From Lucifuga dentata (taxonomy: Eukaryota; Chordata; Actinopteri; Ophidiiformes; Bythitidae): a DNA stretch of 64,000 nt. Below are positions 1 through 13,953 of this stretch, piece by piece. The translations under genes were made by a program, and so were the position numbers. Numbering within the stretch: the first letter of the stretch is position 1; each line of letters begins with the position of its first letter. Location of the stretch: assembly GCA_014773175.1 (NCBI GenBank), contig VXCM01000951.1:62001-126000 (forward strand), given 5' to 3'. The notes beneath the pieces are model-generated. The model was not told the origin of the DNA. It ran no database searches and saw only the letters and a program-made list of their open reading frames with translations.

Positions 1-988
1 GCATGATCTCTGGAAAACTCAATATCTCCTTGGAAAGAATACCAAAAGGTAAACCACATAATTTCTCTCTTCCTTGAGTGGCACTGAGAGCAGCCTCCTC
101 CTATTTCCTGAAGCAGTCAAATCCTGCCTGCGTTCTGAGTTTCTGTTTTCATCTTGAATGGCACCTCTGTCGTTCACATAGCAGCGTCAGGCTAACAACT
201 AATAAATCCACGGTACTTTCCTTTCACTGCTTGCTCACAACAACCAGGCTAATTTATAACCCCCAAAAAAGGAATGATGGATACACTGAAATATGCTTTG
301 TAGGTTTTCAGCTGACAAAGAGAACTAAACAAACTCTTGTCATCTACAGACATCCAGCTGATCAATGCTATTAAAGAAAATCTCTAAACATACTCAAATA
401 TTCAGTTTTTGAGTTTTTATGGGGTGAGACACCCAAACCTTTTACAGAAACTTTTTGTGCTCAGCTAAAAGTACTTTTCTTCATGTTGACAGTGTATTCC
501 ATTTTAACAAAAGGGTTGTATGGTTTGCACAAGTGCAATGGATAAAGAGGGATTACTGCTATGTAAATATATAAACATCATCCACAATAGTACATTTTGA
601 TATTATAAAAAGTCTACAAAATAACAAGAAATAAAAAAAAAACATACTGTTGCCAATTAATGTGTAAGTGTGTATAACTTTAGCTTGAATCTCTAAATTA
701 TTTAAGAGTTGTTCAAGTGCTCTGGCTCTGATACTCTTGATCAACAATAAAGCAAACCATAAATTGAAATTCATATTTATATTCTACCTGCCCTTTTGAG
801 CAGCCAATTTTTATTTCTATTGCAGGAATCTTTCAAGCTTGAATCTGAAGCAGCAGCTACCTCAAGCAAAAATAAAACTTTCAGACAGTAACTTCTGGAG
901 TCCTCATTAAAAAGGTGTGCAGTTCTGCTACTTCATTAGATTTTGACCTACATGCCCAAAATAGAGAACTAGATTCTGCAGCAGACAC

Positions 989-991
<3 letters not shown>

Positions 992-1047
<56 letters not shown>
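992..1047. repeat. (TG)n microsatellite
   Basis: About 28 uninterrupted TG units. Confidence 0.95.
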
Positions 1048-1048
<1 letters not shown>

Positions 1049-2180
1049 TTTATAACAGACGTGCTGGAGAATGAGATCCAGCAAAGCCTCCTTGCATATG
1101 CTAAAAGCTACACTGGCCTTATTCTGCACGCAGAACAGACCTGAAATAAACTCGTACCACCACAACTCTCAATTATTTCCTTGCATTAAAATGCCAATCT
1201 TGTTTTAATGCCACCTTTCACAGGAGAAATCTGTCCATTAAATGTTGGTCGAGACGTTTCATTCCCATGTTACGACAACGTCTAATGAACGGAGGGAGCG
1301 AGGGAGGCAAAGAATGAGTCAGTCAGAGAGACGCGTTCTTGCTTCCTCGACAAGACAAGGGAGTGAGGTCAAAACCCCAAACTGCCAGTGAACCGTCACG
1401 GTGAGACATAAATCACAGCTCTGAACTCCAACAGGTTTCACTCACTTAAACTAAATCCAGACTTACAAACTCAAGTTCTTTTCGGGCTCAGATTTATACA
1501 GAGAAAGGACTATTCATGTTTTCTCAGATATAACTATCTAGTACAGAGCTACTTTTGCCCCTTAGAAAATTAGAACTACTGGAAAAACTATGCATATATT
1601 TTTAGTTTGAGGAAGAATAATTTTCTGTTGAAACATTTTAAATTTTTACAGGGGATTGGGTCACAATAGTAAACTACTGAGACACATTCTCTTCTATTGT
1701 TAAAATATGCAGTTTAAACAAAAGTATACCTGTATCCATATGCATAGAAGTACTAACCTACTTAAAACATAGCTACAAACATTAATTAAATAGAATTTAA
1801 TATTATTAATTTTCTAATGGGTGGTTTTTGCAATCATTTATCCTCATCAACGTTACTGTAAAATGCATCATACATGCACAAGTGAAATCAAATTTCAGAA
1901 TGCAGCTACATCATCAATATGCAACTCATGCATTACTCAAGAGGTATCCTTTACATTTATCACATAATAAATCACTCTGCAACAATAAATTAGTTTGTAG
2001 TAGTAGCAAAATCTACCATGACTGGTTTTGAAATTGTAAACAGATATGCTTATAATTTGCAACTAGCATCTTATCAGCAACAATATCTGCTGAATCTGGA
2101 TTAATGAAGCACAGAATCCTGGTCTGATGAAATCTTACAGTGGTGACGTCTACTACATAAATCATAATGTTGGGATTTTA

Positions 2181-2270
2181 AGGTTCTATTTGACTTTTAA
2201 ATTAAAACTGGGTTATTCATGTATAACCAGGTTCTATTGGACTTTTAAATCAAAAGTGGGTTATCCTTAA
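2181..2270. repeat. Diverged tandem duplication, unit about 48 bp
   Basis: AGGTTCTATTTGACTTTTAA at 2181 recurs as AGGTTCTATTGGACTTTTAA at 2229, each followed by a GGGTTAT segment. Confidence 0.7.
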
Positions 2271-3039
2271 GTATGAGCTTTGAATGTTATTTTATACCTG
2301 TGTTTCTATAAAACATTTTATGGTTTTATACAAAAAAAAAAAGATACTAAAGATAAAGATAAAAAAGATACTAAAGTTGATTACAGATGGGGAAGGTGAT
2401 CTGATTTCAAAACTTTGATGCTGAGTATCTCAGGACAGCGCTCCACCCAGACTTAACACTAAGCTTGTGTTAAGTGAAACCACTGAACCAAGTGATCAGT
2501 TTCATTCGTGGATAAGTGGCCTCCACAACAAATCTCACACAAATAAGCTGAAACACACAGCTGTTTCCAGGTTTTGAGGCTAGTACGTTTCAGAATGATA
2601 ATGTCGCACTAAAAACTTTTCAAAAGCGTTGTGCTGTGCGTTTGTCTCAACCAAGTGCCATTCTCTTTGACCCCTCCAAATTCCCTTCCCCCAGTCTGCC
2701 CCCACTCCACCTCCCTTCTCATTCTACCTTGACCCTCAAACTTGGTACAGATTCAAAAGCACAAAGCCCCCTTATCAACGCGGCTCACAAATGAATGTTA
2801 CATTCAAACATGAACTTGAATGTACCAAAAGGAATCCTCACACAAAAAAAGATGACTGACTTTCTGGTCAAAAACAGAACTCTAGAGTAGAAAAAATCAA
2901 CACAAGTAACTGTTTGCAACAGATGAATCAAAAGCAAAGGAGTAAATCAAACACAATGCTGAGAATTTTGGAAAATGGAGAGTTCTGGGCGTACAGAACT
3001 TCCAAAAAGTGCTAAAATGGAAAAGAAAAAGAGAGACGA

Positions 3040-3205
3040 GGACTTACCACATAGATCCCGACATGAGAGTCCAAGAATGAAGGATTCCCCTCTTGTCTAT
3101 CGCCGATCCATTTTTCTGAGCTCCCATATGGCACCCCCCCACCCCTCCAAAGAGCAGAAAGCAGAGTGAAACAGAGAGTGAAACAGAGGGAGGGAGAGAG
3201 AGACA

Positions 3206-3256
<51 letters not shown>

Positions 3257-3491
3257 TAGTGCCAGTGTAGAGATGGAGGGGACTGTTGCAGCTGTGCACC
3301 CCCGTCAGTAACTCCTCAAATCCATTCCTCTCCTCCATGTGTGTCTGCAGCACCGCGGAAAAAGGCAACGGAAACAAAGTGATCCTCTTACACACAGCCC
3401 AGAGACAGAGAGAAAGAAAAACAGGGAGAGGGCGAGGGAGGGAGAAAGTCAGAGAGAGAGCAGAGAGCAGAGAGAGACAGCTCCAGGGAGG

Positions 3492-3532
<41 letters not shown>

Positions 3533-3650
3533 CCAGAGAAAGAAAACAAGTGGGCTAGTTTGAAGGCCGGGGCAGCTGAAGAATAGCAGGTTCAAGTTTT
3601 CAGCCTTTCCTTTACTTTGTCGTAGAACTCCTCAGCTGGCCGAGTGGGAG
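3040..3650 (-). other. Possible first exon/promoter of an unidentified minus-strand transcript
   Basis: A near-perfect 5' splice site (GTG/GTAAGT at 3048-3042, minus strand) follows about 130 nt of non-repetitive, GC-moderate sequence. Two long GA tracts lie upstream of it. There is no long conserved reading frame. It could be the first exon of a noncoding RNA whose remainder lies outside the window, or a chance donor. Confidence 0.25.
3205..3253. repeat. (GA)n microsatellite
   Basis: About 24 AG units; a second GA tract lies at 3494-3529 and a CT tract at 3731-3760. Confidence 0.95.
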
Positions 3651-3722
3651 GGAACAAGCAGGAGCTTCGAGGAAGGCAAGGAATATGTATAATAGTGTAT
3701 AATACCTTCCAGCTTCTTTCTA

Positions 3723-3766
<44 letters not shown>

Positions 3767-3959
3767 TCTGGTAATAAGCCTGCCTGCTACTACCCCCTCC
3801 TTTGGGCGCTGGAATGCAAGACAACAGTTTCAAGAGGCCCAGTCAGACAACCCTCAGAGTCACTGCACCTTGACCCTCAGGTCAGACGCAGACTGTGTGT
3901 GTGTGTGTGTGTNGGGGGGGAGAGAGAGAGAGGTGGGGAGCTTTAGTTGTGTCTGTGTA

Positions 3960-6900
3960 TACTTAAATTTGTGGGGCCAACTTTGCCTCAGGAGATCACA
4001 TAACCATTCCTGGACAGCCACTTGACAAAGATAATACTTACATGTCTTACATATAGACTACAGTACTAAGTCAAGATTGATGTAATATTGACTGTTACAT
4101 ATGCACAGTAGCTACTTTTACCCCATGAGAGACATTTTGTTATGCTGTTGTAGTTGGAGAAAGAACAAACCATTCTTCTTCGCTTTAGACTGTTTGGGCA
4201 TTTTTTTTTTTTTTTTTTTTTTGTGTGTATTTCTGAAATAGGACTTTGTGGTTCTTTTGATGTTACTCAATCAAAAGCTACATCAGGTGTTTGAAAATTT
4301 GACAATGTGCATAACGGCCTCAATGCTGGAGGCCAACTGGCAGTTTGCAGGTGTTAGTCACTTTATCGGAGGCTTAAGTTGTTGATCCTTAAAGCTTGTT
4401 TTGTATCCATGTTTCATGCCTGTTGAGTTTCTGTGGAAAATCTGCTCCACAACATGGTGACAATGGACACAATCACCAGCCCAAACGTGCAAAGATTCTG
4501 TGAAAACTGAATTTTAATGAGTCTTTGTTGTAAGAATCTTTTGATCAGCTATGTATGAAGTTATTGACTTTTAAACATTTAGCCGCAGTTTTTCAAATTT
4601 CACAACAGTGGCAGTTGGAACATCACTGGACGTGGTTTTGTTTGGAAGTTCTGGGCTTAAATCTGTCCAATCAGGTAGGTTTGCATCATTTGAATGAGAG
4701 AAACTGGTACTGTCTGCCAGTCAGGGACCAGTATTGTGGCTGTTCTGCATGTGAGAACCTATTCTTCAAATTCATTCAAGTGTCCCCGCTAATACGGGTC
4801 TCTCCTGCTCTCGCTCTCTCTGTCTCTGTCTCCCTCTCTCTCTCACACACACACCAGTACACACCTTTTAGAAAAGAAAGGCGCACATTTCTTAATACTA
4901 ATAGTAATACTGAGGTAAATTCAGGTACATGGACTGCATATATCTGTACCTTTTCATTTGTAGATGCGAAAAATTAATTTGAAAATTAAAACAAAAGTTA
5001 TACGTTATATTTATCTACCACTTTCTCCTGTGCTCAGTATGTTTCCTTTTCAAAATTGTTGAAATGTTTCCCTTCATATTTAAGACTTCTGTAAGAAAGC
5101 AGCAACATTAAGAAAAAACACATCTTCAACATCTCAGGGATAAAATAAAAAATCTCAGATGATTACAACATACTAAAGTTTTTTTTTAAAAAATGTATTT
5201 CGATCAAACTAACAAAGCAGATCATCAGATTTCTGCTTCAATCAGACTCAAGTCAACAGTATCGCTCTGAGAAAACATCCTGTTCAAGGCATAATATATA
5301 CTGCACCCTCTACTATGCAGCCACGTCCAGGACCTGGCTGTGCTTGAATAATAAAGCCAGATACAATGAGATTATATATCCTACATAAAGACAGATATCT
5401 TGTATAATTAGACACTTCAGATATACACCATAATATCTACACTTTACATTCTCATATTTGCTTAATTTTGCATAAGACACTGAGCAAAATATTTTGTTTG
5501 TAGAAGATATAAAAACAAATTGTCAAGATGTATTTTTGGTATTTGAGAAACGCAAAATACATGAATTTGACTTCTGAATTCTGTAACTGGATATACATTT
5601 GTTGAAGAGATATTCAATGCTTGTAACATACATATTTTCTTGTCTTTGAGCACCAACAAGACTGTTGTCTGAAATTTAAAAAAAAAAAGCCTCTGATTTT
5701 TGGCACATGGGACATAATTTGCTTCTCAGTAAATTATTCAAGACTGTTGAATATGCCATGAATACCCTGATGTTTTATTAAATTATCACTGAATTGTTTA
5801 AAATGGCTATATACTGTATGCTACTCACAGATTTTAGGGCCACAAAAGTGAAAACGTTTTATAAAATCTCATTATCATCTGCTAGCTGAGGTGACCTTCT
5901 CAGTCACGATGATCAAGTTATTTGCTCTTATCACCAGTTTCCAGTCTTTGTAATGTACGACAACAAAAGCAGTAATCAAATGAAAAAGATTAATGGATGA
6001 CAATCACAGAAACTGTGACTGCAGACATTACAATAAGAATTTAAAGCATAAAGTAATTTATAAAATTAGAGAGTTACTGTTCAGTGTCTTCTTTGTACTG
6101 TAAATCACATTTTTAGGTTCCTCATCAAATAGATCTCCAAATCTGCATGTACTATATATTACCTCTGCATGAATAAAATGAATATAAACTACTTTAAATA
6201 TGAGAATGGCCACTCAGAATTTTTCAAAACTGATAACTGGGTAGCTACAATGCTAAGCAACTTTAAAATATTGGTTATAATAGTCACATTCTTTAATCGG
6301 AGTGAATTGCAGTGAAATGTTCATTAACAGAAATATACTGCATAGCCATTCTGAAAAAAACAAAACAAAACATTGATATTTCACAGAAGAATGTGTATTC
6401 TTGACCAATAACGGTTTATATGAGTGTTTCTAATCATATTTCTTTTTAATTTTGTTATTTCATGGTGAGCAGACTGCCTTCAGAGACAGATTTAAATTGT
6501 ATCTCTCTCTAACAGACATTAGTAACTTACAAACTCATATTTCATAATTGGCATGAGTGAAGAGTGGAATGCCTCAGGGTTCCATCTTGGGCCCCATTTT
6601 GCCTGACTAGCTGCTTCCTTTGGGTTGTTTTATTCACTAAAAGCATGTGTTTTTCCAGCATTGTTCTGCTGACAGTCAGTTCCTTTCACCTATAAACCAA
6701 ATTGACAGCCATGAACCACAGACATTAAATGAATAGTCCTATTGTTGTACTTGTTTTAAAATGAAACAAAGCTTGCCATTCTTTGGGGAAAAGAGCTTTA
6801 AAATACACTCAATTTACAGCAGATTAAAGCAAAAGTGCAAAGTCTTTGATTGAAAATGTTAAATTTATCATGCATAAAAGCCACAAACTCCTTTGACTTT

Positions 6901-8550
6901 GTTGAACACATAGCTTATCAACAAAAGCAACATTAGCAGCACCTGCAGTATTTAGTTACTGACTTGTTCGAGTCACAGCCCAGTTCAGGCAAGCCCAAAT
7001 CTGTTTCAAAACCATTTACTGACAAAAACGACCGTTGACCACTTGTGTTCAGTTTGGACAATATTATCACTATATTACCTTCACCAACAAACATGCACAA
7101 TAAAATTCCATTATAGTAAAATTGCAATGTTGGAAAACTGCTCGGGTCCAGGTTTACTTGCTGTTATTGATATAAGCAAACACTACAGCAAGAAATACAT
7201 TCAGAACCATCTATAATACTTATGCTTAAAAACCTTGTGGCTGTTCAGAAAGACTTGGCAGGCTGACATTAAAGTTAAAACATTGGAAATTCAGTAACCT
7301 CTTTAAAAATGACATTTCCTTATTTTAATATAATGACAAACAGCTACACTGTTGTAAATTTACCCTTTCCAAACACCCACTATAAAAACAGGCCTTTTTA
7401 ACCTACAGTACAAATGAGGTTTATTACTGAAGGTTACATAATATAGCAGACACACTTTGAACTTGAACTGTACTGATGTGGTAAGTGGCTGAACTCTGTA
7501 AGCTGATGAAAACAATTTAATAGCAGGACAAAGGATCTGAGTGCACAGATCTGACTTCGAAGAAAAATTCTGGAATGCGTCACTCGTCAGTAAACTGCTT
7601 AGGAAATGATGGCTTATAATGGCATCTGAAGTAACAATTAATTAACATGCATAATTACCCAAACATTTAGAGCACTAGTTTAAAGAGTTTTTAACCTACA
7701 ACTATACAGTATCTTTAAAGTACAGTATTACATACTGCATTATGATGATGATGTAGCATATTCATACTCCAAATAAATTTCTTGGGAACATTTCTTTTGT
7801 GCTCCTTTAAGGTTATTCTGCTCTTTTAAGTATTAAAGTGGTGGATTTGTCTTTAGAGGGCTGGATCTGAGCCTGGAAAGTCATTAGTCATTACAGGGGC
7901 GGGGCTTCAAGGACAGGAAATGTGAAATGAGGCTAATGGTGCAGTGTTGGACTAAACTGAGAATTTATATCCTCAATATTATTTTACACCTATGGGGTGG
8001 TATGTTATTGTTCTCTTCTCGTGCCTTTTCTTCTTTTAAGACTTCAGGCAGTGCAGATGCATCTCAGGCCTGCTGCTGCCCTCTGCAGGTGATAAAAAGA
8101 CATACCGCTTCAGTTCCTCTTCAGATTTTAAAAGATTCAGAACAGTTTATTTTATAATCAGTGTGTTTTCCACTGCCACATCTGCACATTTTAAGAGTAG
8201 ACATAAAAAAAAGTAGCAATAAACAACTTCAGTTCTTTTACTTGCTTGTGTTTTGGGAAGAATTAGTGAATAGATCTTTCATTAGCAGGCATTATTGTTT
8301 GATATTTACTGACTCTAATCTAACTTATCACTTTTATGCTGAATATACTGTATTTCTCGTGCTGAAACACTGCAGCTATGCAGCGCGCATACACACACAC
8401 ACACAAGAATGAGTCTCTCATTGTCAGTTTATTTGATTCTGCAGACCCACTCACATTTCACAGCAGGTTAAATATCTGCACGCCTTTGATCGCCTTTTCA
8501 CCGCATATGGGAAAATTACATGCAGGGCAAAGTTAGGTTCATCAATAGTC
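3960..8550. other. Intergenic, no gene recognised
   Basis: Mostly unique AT-rich DNA with a poly(T) run near 4202. No transposon family or coding signature seen. Confidence 0.55.
8075..8089 (-). promoter_or_regulatory. CTCF-like motif
   Basis: The reverse complement reads CCTGCAGAGGGCAGC. The same string occurs at 29323-29337, so it may instead come from a shared repeat. Confidence 0.25.
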
Positions 8551-8557
8551 AGAGGAG

Positions 8558-8558
8558 T

Positions 8559-8590
<32 letters not shown>

Positions 8591-8618
8591 CTGTGTATGT
8601 GTGTGCAATTCAATGAAN

Positions 8619-8679
<61 letters not shown>

Positions 8680-8685
8680 TGTGTA
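8558..8685. repeat. (GT)n microsatellite pair
   Basis: Two long GT runs separated by CAATTCAATGAA and an N at 8618. The N suggests collapsed or unresolved length. Confidence 0.9.
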
Positions 8686-9715
8686 CAAACTGATGGGGGT
8701 TGTTGAGTAATATGGCGTCTAATTTCCCTCACTCTCTCTGTCCTTCTCACTCTAATGCACTTACACTGTGCGAGTGTGTGTATGTGTGTGTATACGTCAA
8801 TATCAGCAAGGTCCTGGAGTTTTCAGGGCATATGCTATTAGATGCAATGACTCCCGTGTCACACTCAGAGTGTGTGTGATACAGCATATCAATGTACTAC
8901 AGTCTAAGCAAGGGAAAAATACCCCAAAAGCTGTCTGAGTATAGGCAGAGGTAATGTGAGGTCACAACTTGACTATCTACCATATTTCAATATACACATG
9001 TGCTATGTAGATATAAGACAACAGACAATATGGAAACGAAATGTCAGAAAACAGAATCCTGGTTGGGAGAAACAGCTGTGGAATTAACTGCCACAGTAAT
9101 GTTTTACAATTTTGCTACTGAGAAATAAAAGGAGGGGAAGTAAGTTCACTGTGGCAGCAAAGAGGCATTGCTTAGTATGGGTGTCTGCACTTGGGTGAGA
9201 ACTTGGATTTGTCACAACAACAAGTCCATAACAGCATGCTCCCTGCATTTTTATTCTGCTGGGTTGAAATGAGGTAAACGTGGCTACATTGTATTTGCTC
9301 TGTTAGCAGATGTTTTCCGCTCTGGTTTGCTTCAGGGCCACTGCTGTAGTAGATATTCACATGTTGACTTTTCTCACGTTGTTCCATAACGGAAATGCAA
9401 AAACACATTCCAAAATGATATCACCTTCATATCAATGCTATGTACATAAATGCAGCATACCTTCAGATATGGTGGCTTCACCTCCCAAATGCATAAGTCA
9501 TGATGTCAAGCCCTGTAATGAGATAAGTGGAGCAATGGATGATTAACATAAACCAATTTTTATTTTTTACGTTATTAGTAATTATCACACAACAATGATA
9601 CTCAATATTTACCTCCTTTCCACTCCTGTATTCTTTCAAAGGTGGATACTGCAAGAGAATAAAAAAAAGAAAACTTAAATAATGTCAGTATAATGCAGTT
9701 TGCAGATAGTGTTAT

Positions 9716-10304
9716 TTAAGGAACCATAGTGGTGATTTTGCATGCTTGAGCCTAATAAATACAACCCACATACAGAGTTATGTTAGTGTCAACCATTTTC
9801 CACAACATAAAACTGTATTTTAGTTTATATGTTATTTTGCAAATCACCTAAACTTTCAAAATCAAATGTTCAGATGATGTACCCACCTTAAAATTCAATG
9901 TTCTGCTTGCTAATACAATTGTAGAAGACAGTCATTTTTATTTGTTGGTAAAAACTGTCTTCTCTTGGGACTATATTCCCTGGTGGAGACGCATTATCTT
10001 GCCATGTAAGATCAATTAAATAAAGTAACTTGGAATTTTTTTTTTTTTTTTTTTTTTTTTTAGAGATATCTTGTTCGCTGTGATGGATTACTTATCTCAA
10101 GCACGTTTTAAGTCAGTGCAAGTTTATTCTAATAGCCTACTGGAAAGAACTGAAACCAATGACTGTCTAGAAGGTAGGAAAAACATTTCTAATGTTTACT
10201 GCTCTGGTTGAAAGTTTTTGAAAATGACTGGCAGTAACGTAAGGTGTATGCAGGTTGTAGTTATTGGGTTTAAACATGCAAAAATCACCCATATGATCCT
10301 TTAA
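9716..10304 (-). mobile_element. TTAA foldback element, copy 1
   Basis: About 590 bp between TTAAGGAACCATAG and a closing ATGATCCTTTAA. Shares the family interior: GGGACTATATTCCCTGGTGG, GATGGATTACTTATCTCAAGC, and AACCAATGACTG near the end. No coding capacity. Confidence 0.75.
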
Positions 10305-12281
10305 TATGGCACTGCTGAACATGTTCCATTTCACTTAAGAATAAGGGAACATGAGGTGAATTTCCAACAAAATGTGGGATCGTTTAACTTCACTATAATT
10401 TCATTACCTAGTATTTATATTCCTGGGCAGGCTATGACAAGGACCATTGTAATCATAAGTTTTTCTGTCACCACTTTTTTTTTGCAAAAATGTAAAAATT
10501 TATTCAATGTAAATAAAAATGTTTATCTGTAGACTGTTAAGAGTATATTTGATGATCCATGTGACATGAAATGACACCTGAGAAAAGAAACTTCTATTGG
10601 CATATCTCTTTTGTGTGTTAAGTATTCTGTTCATGGCCAAAACTAAAAGAAACAAAGGAACCATTATAAATAAACAGACCACAGCCAGTATTTGAATTAT
10701 GTCTACATTACATTCCTGCTATACGCCTGTGTTCGTGTAGGAACATAGCAGGAATATAATTTATTTAATGATGAAGATGAAGAAGGGGAAAAGGGAAAAA
10801 ACAAAAAACAAAACAAACAAAAACAAGTTGGCTTTAGCTGTAGCCTTCCAGAAATAATCTTTGGGAAACTTCTCCGTATTCTGTCCAAAAACTTTTTAAA
10901 AAGCAAAGAGAAATAACATTTTTATGACAAACTTAATTAGCATTAAAGGAAACCACAACATTCTTTTGTTTGAAGAAAACCACAAAACACATTTATTCCT
11001 GTGAGCTCTGTGGCTCAAAAAAAGCAGGAAAAACATGGAGGAAAGCTACATCTTACATCTAAAGATGAAAAGCTGAAATTGCTAACGACTGTTTTATTGG
11101 ACTCACCCTCGGGTTTCCTCCATAGTTTTAATAAAATGTCAGCTCCAAATGAAGAGGAATGATCTCAAACTTTGTTTCTTAGCTGGCTGAGCCAGTAATT
11201 TCCCTGGCAGGTTGGCGTTTTTCTCTGCAAAAAAATCATCATTTCATAGCTGCGACGATTACGGCCTGATGGTTTCAAAGGTACTTTACACCTGAAGAAA
11301 ACTGTATTTACTACTGATATCGACGTCAAACTTCACATACTTAAGTGACTTTTTTACGATGTGATTAAAAACATTTAATTTACCTTAAATTCATAAAAGC
11401 TGTTATCTTTTATTTTCCAGAATAAACGACTTCAACGACGAAACACTCATGCTAATTATGTAGCCTGCTAGCTAACATACATACCCAATGATGGCTGCGT
11501 TCCATTTAGAAGAGACTGTGCTCCTCACGACTCTCTGGGACAACTAATTGGAACAGAACCATCGATGTTAATTAGTTGCACCTGTGCTTATGCAATAGTA
11601 ACAAGCTAGCTAAGTGAAAATATGACAGACAGACCTTATTAAGTTCTTAATAAGTTATTAAGGTGTCAGGTAGGTCAGGTACGCAAACTTATGAATCCTT
11701 TGATAGTGTTTATGATGTTGTAATGTATATACACTATTACTACTAATAATTATCAGCAGGTAATGGAAGTCTTACAGGAAAGAGCGCCAGCTAGGTACCA
11801 ATAGTTCTAATGGCAATGGCAATGAATTATGTGAAAGTTAGGGGGTATATTACTCAGGTTTTTGCAAATGTATTTGTAGAAAATACAAAAATAAGAATAT
11901 AAAACAAACATGAACAAAGCACTGTCATTCTCATCACCAGTTGTGATGATCTGTCAGATATGCAGTCATTGCAGATCTGTGCAATTTCTGTGATATACAC
12001 AAACTATTTATCTTTTTTCATTTTTTGCAACATCATACAAAATGTTTTTTTTTTTTTTTTTANTTTTTTTTTTTTTTTTTTACCTCTCATTGTATTTTAA
12101 TTTCAGTGCCAGCTCATATACTTTGACCTGAAGCAATTATTGAAATGAAATACATATTATCATCATGAGAATAATTATTTTCAGTTCATTACCTTTTTAT
12201 TAAATTTTTTTTTTTTAATTCTTTTTGGCAGCATCTTTTGGACTCTGAGCCTGATAATTTAAACAGAAGCCTTATAATAGA

Positions 12282-12345
12282 CATAAACTGAAATTTAAAG
12301 ACAATAAAAACTTGTGTTTTTATTGTCTTTAAATTTAAGTTGATG
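12282..12345. repeat. Near-perfect 30-bp hairpin
   Basis: Arms at 12282-12311 and 12316-12345 pair at 28 of 30 positions around a TTGT loop; the inner 21 bp are perfect. AT-rich. Could be a foldback relic or a transcribed stem-loop. Confidence 0.75.
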
Positions 12346-12447
12346 TATTTTTTATCTGCAATATTTTAAGCATCATTATGTATTGATTTTTATTTATTAT
12401 TTCTATTACTTATTGATGTTATTACTTTTGCTATGCTATATCTAGGC

Positions 12448-12448
<1 letters not shown>

Positions 12449-12520
<72 letters not shown>
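12449..12520. repeat. (TCTA)n microsatellite
   Basis: About 18 uninterrupted TCTA units. Confidence 0.95.
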
Positions 12521-13953
12521 GGATAGGTTTTCTTTAAGGGTCCTGGTATTGTGTGTGAGCTCACTGGCACCTAAATGGAGCAGAGCTGTCATTAATGATA
12601 TTAAACACACCTGTGCTTTTCCTGCTATAAGTTTAAAATGTCTGCTGTCAGAAAGGTCTTGTGTTGCATTTTTTTTTTTCTCTTTATTTTGTCATTTTCC
12701 TTGGCTTCAATCTTGACAGCTGCCAATGTGGCAATATCTTGGAAGACAGATATCAATATCGGAATATTCAGGTTTGGATTTTGACAGCCGCAGTAATTTT
12801 CATAGTGATACAGACATCCACGCAGACAGGTCTGACCTACATTGGGCATTATAGTGGGGTGTTCTCTACTTCTGACTGGTTTGAATGAAATTTGGTATGT
12901 TTTAAATAGAGCTCCTGGCTTATTGGAGCTGCCAAGTTTTTAAGTGCCTGTGAGAGTGCCAGATTTAGCTTGGGATTAGGTTTATGATTTGTCATCATGT
13001 CATCACTGATCATTCTGAGGTTTAGATGGGCGTAAACAATGTTGAATATGTAAACTTTCCACAATGGGTTGCATTTGAGGATTTTTGGGTTGTGGCTATA
13101 TCATTTTACTATACAGGCGATATTATCCATCTGTAAGTATGGATTTTGATTTTACCAAACTAATTGATCTGTTGAATGATCCTGGTCATTTAACATTGTG
13201 ACTTTCATGGAGATCAGCCTGTTTAAAAGCTAGTATAATTAATACAGTTTGGCTTGGCAGCTATCACAACTAACATCAGTCATACAGACAACTTTTTCAT
13301 AGCTGCTGCCAACGTGAAGTTTACTGTCACACACATTAGTCAAACTGTTGATATAAAGAAAGGTTACTTGAGGACGAGCTCATAAATACCTTTAACACCG
13401 CTTACTCGCTGCTCCTGCCAAATAGCCAGAGGGTTCTAAATAAAACTAGATATGCCAAGTGAGCTGGCAAGAGGAACAATGCTCTTAGTGAGTTCCTCGG
13501 TGATCTAGGCCATGGGGTTGGGGAGCGAGGGTGAATTAAAGGAGAAAACTGTGAACTGAAAGGGCTTAAGGTAATGATTTATGGCTCTGGATTTCAATAA
13601 ATGTTTCTTCATATATTAAAAAGCATCCAGTCCTATTCTTTGTCGACTGGAAGCCAAGACACTTTTTTTTTTTTTTTTTTTNTTTTTTTTTTTTTTTTTT
13701 GCTGATTGTGGCTTTGTCTAAATGAGAAACTAAATGCTGAATGTCTGAAAAGCTTATTGTGAAAGTTGTTCCTGCCTGCTGGTATCAGGGTCTCCTCGCT
13801 GTTTCCTTCACTCTGTGTACGTCTTAATTTCTATTGGCTAGGCAAGTGCTGACAGAAATATATTCTGTTGCCCAAAAGTTACCTCACCAAAAGTGATCAG
13901 CAACTTAATACAAAGCCAGCTTACTTTTAGTTACTTTCAGGTTGTTGTTCTAC

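Larger units (their letters stand above)
1..2980. other. Intergenic, no gene recognised
   Basis: AT-rich sequence with the TG microsatellite and the 48-bp tandem duplication. Small open frames have no homology I recognise. Confidence 0.6.
10310..13950. other. Intergenic, no gene recognised
   Basis: Holds the hairpin at 12282-12345, the TCTA microsatellite and poly(T) runs with N at 12063 and 13682. Otherwise unassigned. Confidence 0.55.

Noticed and set aside
881..1165. Open frames made of His-Thr or Ser-Leu repeats over TG and GA tracts (also 3012-3563)
   Set aside because: They are translations of microsatellites with no conserved sequence.
12449..12520. CRISPR-like regular repeat
   Set aside because: A simple TCTA microsatellite without spacers, in vertebrate DNA.
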